Origin: Gnetum montanum
Lineage: Eukaryota > Streptophyta > Gnetopsida > Gnetales > Gnetaceae
Assembly: GCA_015680685.1 (NCBI GenBank)
Contig: MNCI01002192.1
Coordinates: 165,305 to 229,304, forward strand
Direction of reading: 5' to 3'
Length of the DNA: 64,000 nucleotides
In this document: positions 23,137-33,186 of the stretch, piece after piece
Layout of the letters: every line of letters starts with the position of its first letter
Numbering within the stretch: position 1 is the stretch's first letter
The notes under the pieces: model-generated
What the model saw: only the letters and a program-made list of their open reading frames with translations
Told to the model about the DNA's origin: nothing
Databases searched by the model: none
Translations under genes and position numbers: made by a program

Positions 23137-24567
23137 TCCTTGCACCTATCATAGAACTAGAAGTATCGAGTTGGATAGGTTTTGTACTCACCCCCGCATT
23201 GACTTATGACACCTGCACACATATTCTTAGCAAAAAAAAAAACTCTCGCAACACCATCTACACCAAAGCCAACACATCTGTATCACCGTGAAGCCCATCC
23301 TTGTTGATAAAAAACCTAGTAATAAAAATACACTGTTAACATTTTCCTAGCATAGCATGCATTGCATAGTGTAGCGAAATATGTTTACCGAACTTACTCG
23401 TCGGCAAAGTAAATGGTTCCTAGTGGGTTCTAAAAGAAGGTTCCCATATGGTAGGCAATAAACAATGTGTTGTACTAATGGTAGCAATTATATTTAGACA
23501 TTTCCCAAATCCAAGCTAGATGTTTCAAGCTTTTTGGGCATTGAATAGATCCTTCTCCCTGCCCACTCCTAATTGCTCCATCGGTCATGAATCTCAAAAT
23601 ACCCTGATTTGCCCTAGGCAACAAGGTTTCTATTATTACAGCTGCTACCTCCTCTGAGAAGTGTGACCAAATGATCACACTAAAGTGCTGGAGAAGAAAT
23701 TGTAGGAAGTCTTGTGCACCTTCCCTGAACCAAACCGCCTACTACCCCACACGTGCATGGGGCAGAGGAACATTGGCCACTAGTTTGCTCAGGCAGCATA
23801 GGACTGCTACAATTTCTAGGACGATCAAAATTAGCCTTAGCATCACCTTGCACAACACAATGACAAATGTTAACATCATGTTCGAGCGAAGTTAACTTGT
23901 AGTGTAGCAAGATTGGCGGTTGGTGGTTGGAAAATAGCATAGCATAGTTCTCCCCTTGAATGTAGCATAGTAAAAACATAAAGGAAATAGCATAGTAGAA
24001 TTAACATAGCGTAGTGATAGAAAATTTAATGCAAATTTTAAATAAGAAAAGATTCAATACGCTGCAGCTGTTTCAAAAAATCTTCTATCTGACAAAATGA
24101 TTTGCATTATGCTGCAATAGACACATGTTATACTATCAACTCATGCACATGGCCAAACCCTCCTAAGGGTTGTACGCTATGCTATTTGCATGCTAAGTTG
24201 TGAAAATCACCTAAGCCTCTGTGGTCGGGTAGCCGTAGCAATGGCGGTTTGGGCAACACTACATGCAACCTTAGCGTAATGCTCGTACACCTGTTGTGGC
24301 TGAATTAGCACTAGTGGCGGTGTAATGGCCAAAATAACAAAAAAAGAAATGACAGAAAATGTAGATTTCCAAATGAAAACAGGAGCAGAAATAGAAAGTA
24401 GAAGCAAAAATGGTAGCACATGAAAAAGGAGAGTAACGTAGTAGCTTATCGGCCAATGGAGTCTCCTCCCACACTACGACACATGCCTATGACAGACACC
24501 CCAGGGTGTCCTTTACCTCGTCTACCTTGGCAAGCGCAAGGGGTTTGTGTTCTCTTTTGGGTACCAT
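23137..24567 (-). pseudogene. Element B antisense gene: N-terminal exons with FCP1/HAD-like domain
   Basis: The candidate start is the ATG at 24567-24565 (MVPKREHKPLALAKVDEVKD), about 110 nt downstream of a TATA box. An exon at about 23860-23398 reads LILIVLEIVAVLCCLSKL, VWFREGAQDFLQFLLQHFSV, IIWSHFSEEVAAVIIETLLP, LKHLAWIWEMSKY and QNPLGTIY-like text. This follows the order of the FCP1/NLI-interacting-factor phosphatase domain (RP..EEFL.FCFE.F.V.IWSS, then LWE, then N.LLIDD...NPP.TAIF), by family knowledge. The catalytic DxDxT box is absent at the expected place. Intron 23397-23316 (GTAAGT...ACTAG, 82 nt) follows. Element A has the same domain at 53321-53812. Decayed by stops and one frameshift. 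Fold assignment is moderate. Confidence 0.52.
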
Positions 24568-24702
24568 TGTCTCAGTTGCAGGTTCTTCCTCAGTTGCTAC
24601 ACTAAGTCACCTTACTCCTTGTTGGAACAACCACTCTATGCTTTGGATGTTGGCTCTACGCTGTTACAAAGAAAATGACAAGTTTACCAGGGGTAAAACC
24701 CC

Positions 24703-24716
24703 TATTTATAGCCAAT
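24703..24716 (-). promoter_or_regulatory. TATA box of the antisense gene in element B
   Basis: Minus strand reads TTGGCTATAAATAGG. TATAAATA occupies 24710-24703, about 140 nt before the candidate ATG at 24567, a good core-promoter geometry. An ATTGG (inverted CCAAT) lies just upstream at 24716. The motif and position support independent antisense transcription; this has not been tested here. Confidence 0.55.
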
Positions 24717-24829
24717 ACAATGAAAATAAACTTGCCATTCTCTCTCCTCGATTAATGTGGGATGTTTCGTATAGCGTAGTACTCCCGTCCTAGCGTAGCA
24801 GCATTTTTTGCATAGTTACAGGTGGTCCC

Positions 24830-25080
24830 GACCGAAAACTTCGACCCACCTTAAACTAGCCATTTGCCTTCACGAGAATAACAAATTAGCGGTTCGTAAA
24901 GACCTTAAACTAGCAATTTTAACTCACAACTTCAACTCATTAGCAGTCCGTGAAGACCTTAAACTAATACTTTTAATTCGTGAATCTAGCCCATTAGCGG
25001 TCCACAAAGACCTTAAACTAGCAGTTTTACACTTTTTCCTTTAGGCAGTCTGCTATGACCTTAAAATGACAAACCAAAAA
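24830..25080. repeat. CCTTAAACTAGCA-type repeat upstream of element B RT
   Basis: Five or more copies of GACCTTAAACTAGCAxTTT (near 24850, 24900, 24953, 25007 and 25060), spaced about 50 bp, often preceded by GCGGTCCGTAA or GCAGTCCGTGA. It lies between the antisense gene promoter (24710) and pol (25200 on). The same core is found on the other side of the antisense gene and after pol. Confidence 0.65.
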
Positions 25081-25199
25081 CTTCGTATCATGTTTCTGAT
25101 CATTTAAGCTTTTTCATATTTCGTTATTGCTTTGCAAATGTATGCTATTCATTACTGCTACAAACAGGTATCCCTTGACTTAGCATTTATCTCATTGTA

Positions 25200-26540
25200 G
25201 CAGGTTGAGCAAGAATGGCAATGCATCATGATCTTTCTTCACCTATAGCCTTAACAGGTCCACATGGTGAGCTTGCAAGATAATTGAACCTAGAATCTAT
25301 AGACTGGGGATCATCCACAAATAGCATTGTAGCATCCTTATAAACATCTCTAGATTGGCCCGAATATTTGGTCCAAGCCTTAGATTTAGAGGTTGGGGAT
25401 GTAACCAAGGATTCTCTCATTGAGATGCCTGTGAAAACATCCATGGGAAAATAAAAATGTTAAAAATTAGCTTCCTCCTAGATTCACAAACACATAAAGA
25501 TGTGTCCAAGATACTGCAGGACAACATTGAGGTCTTCGTGTGGTCATACAACAACATGCACTAGCCATACAAGATGAAAGAAGTTAAGCAAAGGGCTCGC
25601 AAGGTTAAACCAGAGATTGCACTCGCCATATGGGATGAAATCACCAAGCTGTATTAGGTTGGTTTCATTTGGGCAATTGATTACTTAGAGTGAGTGTCAA
25701 ACATCGTTATGATTTCTAGGAAAATGGGAGGAATACGAATCCGTATAGACTTCAGGGATCTGAACAAAGCCACGATTAAGGATGACTTTCCACTACTGAT
25801 TATTGATCAACTCATCGACACTACAACCGGTCACACTTTGTTATCTTTCATGGATGGTTTCTCTGGCTATAATCAAATTCGCATCAACCCAGAGCATCAG
25901 TTAACAACAACTTTCATGATTTCATGGGGTACTTTCTATTACACTATGATGCCCTTCGGGCTCAAGAATGTTGGAGCAACCTACCAGAGAGCCATGACTT
26001 ACATCTTTAGTGACTACATCTTAGAAATGCTGAACAACTACGTGGATGACATAGCGGTAAAATCTAGAGAGGCCACTAATCATCCCAACGATCTAGGTGT
26101 AGTCCTCAAGATGCATGATTTACACCTTAACCCAAAAAAGTGTGTCTTTGGGGTACGAACTAGATGCATGTTAGGGTTTGTAGTATCAGAGACTAGAATA
26201 CGAGAGGACCCTCACAAAGTTAAGGCCATCATTAATCTAGTGCCCCGTACAAACCTTAAAGAATTGCATGGGTTGCAAGGTAGAATACAGTTCATCAAAA
26301 GGTTTATAGCAAAGTTGACTGAAAAGTTACACCCCATGCAACATCTACTAAAGAAAGTGGTTAACATCGAATGGAAAACATAATGGCAACAAGATTTTGA
26401 TGATATGAAGAAAGAGCTTTTACAGCTCCTGACTATGTACCCACCACAGAGGGATAAGCCTTTCTTTGTCTACCTTGCCACCTCAAATACGTCTATTGCA
26501 GCACTGTTATGTCAAAAATGAGATGACGACTTTGAGATTC
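25200..26540 (+). pseudogene. Element B pre-RT linker and reverse transcriptase
   Basis: The linker is readable on the plus strand (LDWPEYLVQALDLEVGDVTK near 25350-25420), matched by EWPKHLLKTLNLKARNITED in element A. The RT domain is nearly open from 25694 to 26383: IRIDFRDLNKATIKDDFPL, HTLLSFMDGFSGYNQI, TMMPFGLKNVGATYQRAM and the catalytic NNYVDDIAVKS (near 26035-26070), so both catalytic Asp codons are intact. The thumb and connection run to about 26540 (GRIQFIKRFIAKLTEKLHPM). Stops are mainly single-base changes. The open minus frame at 25226-25444 is a shadow. Tat clade. Confidence 0.9.
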
Positions 26541-27462
26541 TAGTGTATTATCTAAGTCATGCATTGATAGCGTATGAGGAAAAATACAACAAGGTGGAGA
26601 TAAACTACCTTGCCATAGTCTTTACATTAAAAAAATGGAGGCATTATCTATTTCGTAGGAAGGTTAACATCATTTACAAGAGTAATGTACTCTGGGCTAT
26701 CACAAACAATCTATATGAAAGAAGCAGGATAGCTTGGTGGAAAGCCATAACCGTGGAATTCGATTTGCATTATGTGAGCCAATCATCGATGAAAGGTCAA
26801 GCTATAGCTATGCAACTCATGACCTCACCTATCGAGGATTGGGCAATCATAGATCCCAAATTCCTTGACGAGCATGTTAGCACTATCAATGCTGTCCCGT
26901 CACATCTTGAAGCCACTTTGCATTTCGATGGTGCCTCGACCGGGCGAGGAGGTAGTGTAGCTGTTGTCATCATGTTCCCCTCCAAGGAAATGCAACCCTT
27001 TTCTTATCATTTTTCATTGCTTTGTATGAACAATGTGGTAGAGTACGAAGGATTACTCAGGGACCTCTTAGCAGCGCAAGCATTAAGCATTCAACATCTG
27101 GCGATTCACAGTGATTTACAACTGGTTGTGAATCAAATCACTGAGGTCTACGCCTGCAAAGCTACACATTTGTATCCCTATTACGACTTAGTGAAAACCT
27201 TGCTCAAATAGTTTGCAATGACAGATGTTCAACATATGCTATGCAACAAAAACACTGTAGCAAACACCTTGGCCATCCTAGCATTAAACGTGCCACCACA
27301 CCTGTTTGCAAGTTTACCTGCTTCAATTACCAAGTGTACGGAGCCTATCACTCAAGCGATACACGTATCCTCTATAAGTGCTACGGATACCCAGGAGTGG
27401 TACGTCGACATTAAAGCCTACTTGCAACATGGCAAGCCCCCACGTGGATTAACATCTACCTA
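26541..27462 (+). pseudogene. Element B RNase H plus second, archaeal-like RNase H (aRNH)
   Basis: First the ordinary gypsy RNase H tail: YYLSHALIAYEEKYNKVEIN and LAIVFTLKKWRHYLF (26543-26700), then a linker (VEFDLHYVSQSSMKGQAIAM), then a second RNase H: LHFDGASTGRGGSVAVVIMF (near 26920-26980), MNNVVEYEGLLRDLLAAQAL and HSDLQLVVNQITEVYACK (near 27100-27160). The D (DGAS), E (VEYE) and D (HSDLQ) residues are visible. A dual RNase H is the hallmark of the Tat lineage. Open for 222 codons from 26543. Confidence 0.9.
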
Positions 27463-28638
27463 GAGAGATGCAATCCGTAAGCATGCTCAGCAATATGTGT
27501 CCATGGGAGACAACGCCCTGTGTAGATGCTTCTTTAACGAGATATTGTTGGCATGCATAAATGAGGAGCAAGTGCGGAAGGTCATTAATGAAGTACATGA
27601 AGGACTGTGTGGTGGACACATAGCACCTAGGGCCATGAAAACAAAAATTAGACGCTTAAGATACTATTAGCCTCACATGGAGCATGATTACCTAGCCAAA
27701 GTCAAAACTTGTGATACGTGCCAAAGATACAAAAATATCATACACATTTCACCTACAAAATTGCACCCAACATAGATCACATGGCCTTTCTAGTGATGGG
27801 GACTAGACATCATAGGACCTATCTCGCCTAAGTCTTTTCTAGGGCATAGCTTCATCATCACCACCACTGAGTATTTTACAAAGTGGGTGGAGGCTATTCC
27901 TCCTAGGAAGACTACATCCCAGTAGGTTTTCCACTTCATCTTAGATAACATTGTGATGAGGTTTGGGCTCCCCATGACTATTGTGACCAACAGCGGGCCA
28001 CAATTTAGTAGTGTGGAAACTAAAGCCTTTTGCAGCAATCTTGGCATTAGGCAATCATTCTCCTCGCCATACTACCTACATGCAAATGGATAGGTAGAAG
28101 CTATGAATAAGTCCATCATCAACTTGCTTAGGAAAAGGCTTAACAGCAGTAAGAGAAGATGGCACGAGCAAATCCTCTGTGTGCTGTGGGTTTACAGCAT
28201 GACATGCGGGATTGCAATAGGTAAGACTCCTTACAGTCTTGTTTATGGATCTAAAGCGGTGTTACCTTTTGAGCTACAGCTACCCTCACTTAGAATGATC
28301 TTGTCAATTGTCATGAGCGAAGCCCAAAACAATGATTTGAGGATCATCAACCTCAACTTAATAGAGGAGGAGTGTGCATAGACACTTGGTCACATAGAGA
28401 AATATCAGAATAGGCAACGGCAGAAGCATCATGCAAACCTGCATCAATGATTGGTAAAGAAGGGGGACCTCATTCTCAATGTTGTCCGTGAGAATATGAA
28501 TAAATTCTTAGCAAATTGAGAAGGTCCATTCATGGTCACAAAAGCCTATGGGAATGGGGCCTTCAAGCTGGTAGACATGGATGGCAATGAGTTCACAAAT
28601 CCTATGAATCACTCATATCTCAAGCCATACTATATCTA
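27463..28638 (+). pseudogene. Element B integrase
   Basis: HHCC zinc domain: HEGLCGGHIAPRAMKTKIRR (27595-27660) and VKTCDTCQRYKN (27700-27735). Catalytic core: WGLDIIGPISPKS (first D, near 27798-27840), VTNSGPQFSS (27982-28012; the second catalytic Asp is replaced by Asn), HANGxVEAMNKSIINLLRKR (E present; stop in place of Gln). Then TPYSLVYGSKAVLPFELQLP and a C-terminal tail KAYGNGAFKLVDMDGNEFTN with a stop at about 28638. At least five stops, each compatible with a C-to-T or G-to-A change. The catalytic change makes it inactive. Confidence 0.9.
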
Positions 28639-28659
28639 AAGCATGAGCAAGGTAAGTAA

Positions 28660-29090
28660 TCATCTGCTATAATGTAAAACTAGCAAACCATCATTCACTA
28701 CAATGTAAAACTGGCAAAGCTTGTTCGCTATGATGTAAAACTAGCAAAGGCAGTCCGCTACGACTATAAACTAGCACAAACTTTTTGCCATGATGCAAAA
28801 CTGGCAAAGCATGTCTGCTACAATGTTAAACTGGCACAGATGGTATGCTATGACTTTAAACTGGCATATCCACTACCCGCTATGATGATAAACTAGCACT
28901 ACAGTCTGCTGAGACCTTAAACCAACATAGTGGTCTACTAGGACCTTAAAATAGCACTGCCACCATTTGCTATGATGATAAACTAGCATTGCGGTCTGCT
29001 AGGATCTTAAACTAGCACACCACGGTTTGCTGAGACCTTAAACCAGCACATCAGATGGTCTACCAGGACCTTAAACTAGGTTTGCAGCAT
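28660..29090. repeat. About 30-bp tandem repeat after element B pol
   Basis: About 14 units built of a 20-bp core (such as GCTATGATGTAAAACTAGCA or GCTACGACTATAAACTAGCA) plus a variable 9-12-bp spacer. Towards the end the core turns into GCTAGGATCTTAAACTAGCA and CCAGGACCTTAAACTAGG, matching the motif on both sides of the antisense gene. Non-coding. Confidence 0.8.
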
Positions 29091-30410
29091 GTCCTTAGCA
29101 TGCATCCATGACTCTAAAAACAAGCGAGCATGCATAGTGCCAACACGGGGTGGGATGTTGTAGTTCTAGAATATAGTTCACGATGCCAAGAAAACACTCT
29201 CTGGAATATATGCAATGCCACTACCCCTGGCATCTTTCTAATCCTCTGGAGATGTCGTATGACATCTTACTGATGTTCCAAAGCTATTGCTACCATGGTC
29301 CTTTTCCCTGGCAGTAGCTTCCATGGTCTGCACCTGCTGTTGGAGTTCTAGCACTATTGTGGCCCAATCACAATGTTACTATCCTCTAGCTCCCACCTTT
29401 GCTTGAGCCCAAAAGAATTTTAGCTATTGGGTAGCCCATCTCATAGCTGAACTGCATGATGTTTGCCTTGGGTGGGGACTCTTGAGCACTTGCATCACCA
29501 TAATTCCTAGCTGCCTCGGTGCCTACCTCTCCACTTTGATGTTGCCAGACCTTCTCTTGGCCTTTCTAGTTTGGATGTCGCATGCCTTAGCAATAATGTC
29601 CAGTGTTTCAGCAGCATCCAAAGGAAGAAAGGCCTTTGCCTTTATTTCACTTGAGGTTTTTTCTTCTAATTTTCTCTCTGTTATGTTTTTAGGGTACGTG
29701 CCGAAGTGGTGTCAGCTGAGGGTGTGTTTCGTCAAGGTGTCAAGATGCTACATCGTTCCAAGGTGGCTATCCTAACTAGCTTGGCTACTTTGGAGTGCAC
29801 AGCCTATCCTCACCCTTAACCTCCTTTACCTTATTCCTTACACCTATAATTCTCCTTCTCATACCTCTTTTACGATGTTTTCCTAATGCCTGTAAAGCCC
29901 TCCCATATGCTCATAATGCAATTCCATGATGCACATAATGCAATTTGCTACATGAGAAGCATCTGTAGGTAGGTTAAAGCCCCATGTGGATGAAACACAA
30001 CTCATCCTGGGAAAGAAACACTTGTCCTACAACAACAAGGTTATCTACAAATGAAAATGACAAAGCATCAAAAGAAAAGTGTAAACGAGCAAAATCTCAC
30101 ATAAAAAAAATGAAATGCGTGCCTACAACAAATGGCACATCAGCTATTTCCCACTGACCATCTCAAAGCATTCCTATGAGAGGTTAGATGCCTGAAAAAG
30201 AAAGATGATCATGCATATTGACTCCCTCATAAGCACTCCGATGAGGGACCACATTGCTATGACTTTCCCTTCCTGAAATCATCCTCAAAGATCCACCCTT
30301 TTCCCTTTCCCTACATAACTTTCCTAGCACTCTCAGGAATAGCTAAGAGACATCTGGATGACTACTGCAAAATGAATGTTAGCATCTTGTCTATCGTGGT
30401 GTTTCGTATT
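29091..30410 (+). other. Element B 3' untranslated region
   Basis: No gene supported. The longest open frame here (29482-29775) has a hydrophobic, biased composition, no homologue in element A and no motif, so I leave it out. The region links pol to the PPT hairpin. Confidence 0.6.
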
Positions 30411-30460
30411 CTTTGTCGACGTCTCTCGGGTCCATCCTTTAGACGTCGACAAAGAGGGGT
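30411..30460 (+). promoter_or_regulatory. Element B polypurine tract inside a perfect hairpin
   Basis: CTTTGTCGACGTCT (30411-30424) and AGACGTCGACAAAG (30441-30454) form a perfect 14-bp inverted repeat with a 16-nt loop. The right arm runs straight into AAAGAGGGG (30451-30459), the polypurine tract that primes plus-strand DNA, and the LTR starts at 30464. Element A has the same arrangement at 62008-62060. Confidence 0.8.
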
Positions 30461-30463
30461 CAA

Positions 30464-32277
30464 TGAAACACCCTAAAATTTCAAGGCACTCTTGCTTCAC
30501 CAAGGTCTTGGAAATGATGCAAACATTTCGACAAGTGTAGCCTCATGATATTTTGGTAGGAAATGAATGCATTGACTTTAGATTGTTTAGTTCAACAAGT
30601 TTTCTACCTCTAGACCTAATAGGCCTGATGGACTCTCTGGCCTACCCACCTGGATGTTTCACCCAGCTAATAGTCTATTCAAAGACCATGTTTGGAGTTG
30701 TCGGTGGTGCTCAAGATGCGCAAAGTAGTTTGGCAAGTTTTCTAGTGAAGAAGCTTGCTACGATACACGATGCTATCTAGTGTAGCAAGCCTCAAAAGAT
30801 AGCTGCTCATGCAATCAAGTGCAAACTATTGCAGAACAAGATGCTATGCTATGCAGCGTAGCAAAGGAAAATTAGAAAGGGACTAACTTACCAAGTGATT
30901 CCAATGAAGAAATTTCACTCAACAAGCACTTCAGCCTTCAAAACCAATTACCTTGTTCGACTTCAAGTTCTTCAACAAGGTCTCTTACTATAAAATGGCA
31001 GATTGAGAAAAAAGCAGGATATGTTGGCTGCTACGCTACATAGCATAGCACATTGTAGCAATAATACAAGAGCAATAAGAAATGTTTCAAATGCAAGTTC
31101 AGCAAGTTTAGAGGCTCTCCTTCATGAAAGGAAAATTTTGTAGCTATTAGCATGGTTAAAGCTTCAAACAGGTGTTTGCAACTTTAGCATGAGTCATAGA
31201 TAAAGCCAACTACTACGCTATGCTATGCTACATAGTGTAGTGTAGCATAGTAGAGATGAAAACTAAATGAAGTGCTTCAAAAGTTAACCTGATGTATGCC
31301 AAAGCTTTCAACAAATGCAATTGACCTCAATGAAAATTTTCTTTTCAAACTGATGGCTACACTATGCTATGCTACATAGCGTAGCACAGCATAGCACAAT
31401 GTAGCAAGTAGCTATGCTATGCCAACGTGCTACGCTACACAGCATAGCACAACATAGCAAAAAGCTACGCTACGTCAGTATGCTTCATCTCTTGCTTGCA
31501 TTGTTTACACACTTAATGCCAGCACTCCCATTTTCGACAACATGATTGCAGCATTGTAGGTTCACAATCGGCTTTGCATATCCATGTAATATGGGCACGT
31601 CAGCATCTCATGAGTCTAGGACACATGGCATCTAAATCACATCTCTTGCCTGTTTCTAGCCCTATAAATACCTCGATGGGAAACACTCAAAGGGTTGGCA
31701 AATTTGGTTGGTAGGTTGGCAAAAATTTGGTTGGAAAATTGAGAATCCTATTGGGAAGTTGGAAAATTGGCAATTTATTAGGTTAGCAAGTTTTAGTAGT
31801 TGGCATTGTTTGCATTAGCACTTGGCATTAGCTTTTTTCTTATTGGCATTTTGCATTATTAGCTTTTAAGATTGTATTAAAAAAAATGTACTTGAGGTAT
31901 TTAGGGCGTTCCGGTCACTCCTGGACTCTTTGTGCACCTTTGACATTGTATAACTTGTTATACATTTTCAAGCAAAGAAGAGAATCGAATTTCTTATCCC
32001 ATTTACTCTGTGATTTCTTCATTGTCATCATTGTTCAACATCACTTTCTTTATCATTGCATTTATTGATCATTGATTAGATCTCACGTATTTCGCACTTA
32101 GAACAACGTTTATGAAAGGTTAAGTTACACCAGTTAAGTCCCTGTTTGATCGACCATACCGTTTAGGGTGCCCAGTTTCCTTTTTATCCAGCACGACCCT
32201 CGTATGGATCTGGGTTTAAAACTATTCGCCCAATGACCTCTTGGTGTTTCCAGCCACCAACATTTTCAATCACTACA
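30464..32277 (+). mobile_element. Element B right (3') LTR
   Basis: It starts TGAAACACCC at 30464 directly after the PPT and ends CACTACA at 32277, followed by the target duplication ATAAC (32278-32282), which matches 13741-13745 before the left LTR. Length is 1814 bp. Differences from the left LTR are frequent by eye (single-base changes and small indels, including a missing stretch near 31990 relative to 15205-15240), so the insertion is old. TATA box at 31663-31670. TAGCA-pentamer palindromes near 30840, 31035, 31215, 31365-31395 and 31420-31460. Confidence 0.9.
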
Positions 32278-33186
32278 ATAACTTCTTCTACTCATCACGA
32301 AGCCTTAGTAAAGGTGTTGATTTCAATTCCTAGTATTAAAAACATCCATGCCAATGAAAAGTCCATCCATGATACTAGTTTCACCTGGGGAGGAAATGAA
32401 GTCAAATGTACTATTGTTTTGTGATAGTGAAGTTAAAAGTAATCCCCAAGATAGTGAGATAATAAGGGTCCCTCTCTTCATAACTACAAGGGTTGGGCAA
32501 TACTAGGTAGACAGGGTGCACATTGATGATGGACTAGCCACTAATGTTATACCTTTTACCATTATTGAAGGGTTAGGCCTAGCGAAGCACATTCAAAATA
32601 ATTCTACCTTTGTTTTTAAATTCTTTAATAGATCATGGATGGTAGTAAAGGGTTTGATTTCACTAGACTTTGTAGTAGGGGAATAATTCCCTACATCAGC
32701 CAACTTCTAAGTGGTGGAAGAAATACTAGGATTTAACCTCATCGTGGGGAGGTCTTGGCTAACTGATTTATGAGTAGTTTCCTTTCCCATTCACCAAGAA
32801 ATTCACTTATATTATGAGGGAGGTGAAATATTTATTTAGGATGATAATGTAGTTCCCTTGGTAGTCAATAACATGAACATGGAGAAAGTGTTTGAAGTGG
32901 AGTTTCAAGAAGAAACACCTACTATCAAGAGTAAAGTCAAGAGGCTTGAAGGAGTAGATCAAGCCAAAACCAAAGATAACCAAGCTATTGATGCACAATG
33001 GAAAGGGCTCCCATTCAACATGGTCAATGAGAAAAATGGAAAATACAAGATTATATAATAAAGATCGTATGCTTTCCTAATATTTTAAAGATTAGGAAAT
33101 AGTTGCATGATTGAGTATGTCCCCTAATCACTTGACCCTATGTTAATGAATGTGTGATCTTTTCTTCTTACTTTTATTTTGTAGCC
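32278..33186 (+). pseudogene. Element A protease (continuation of gag interrupted by element B)
   Basis: This continues the element A frame broken at 13745 (SLYDLVIT / ITSSTHHEALVKVL). The active-site region HIDDGLATNVIPF lies near 32520-32550 and FNLILGRSWLTDL near 32730-32765. The charged tail EVEFQEETPTIKSKVKRLEG (32858-33058) ends at a stop. A few stops are present. The copy at 15526-16433 is a duplicate of this segment. Retroviral-type aspartic protease with a DDG active site, as in Tat elements. Confidence 0.85.

Noticed and set aside
25226-25444. Minus-strand frame starting MDVFTGISMRES, possible first exon of the antisense gene
   Set aside because: The plus strand here reads LDWPEYLVQALDLEVGDVTK, which aligns with element A pol linker; the minus frame is a shadow.
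29482-29775. 97-codon plus frame after element B pol
   Set aside because: No counterpart in element A, no motif, biased composition; likely chance.
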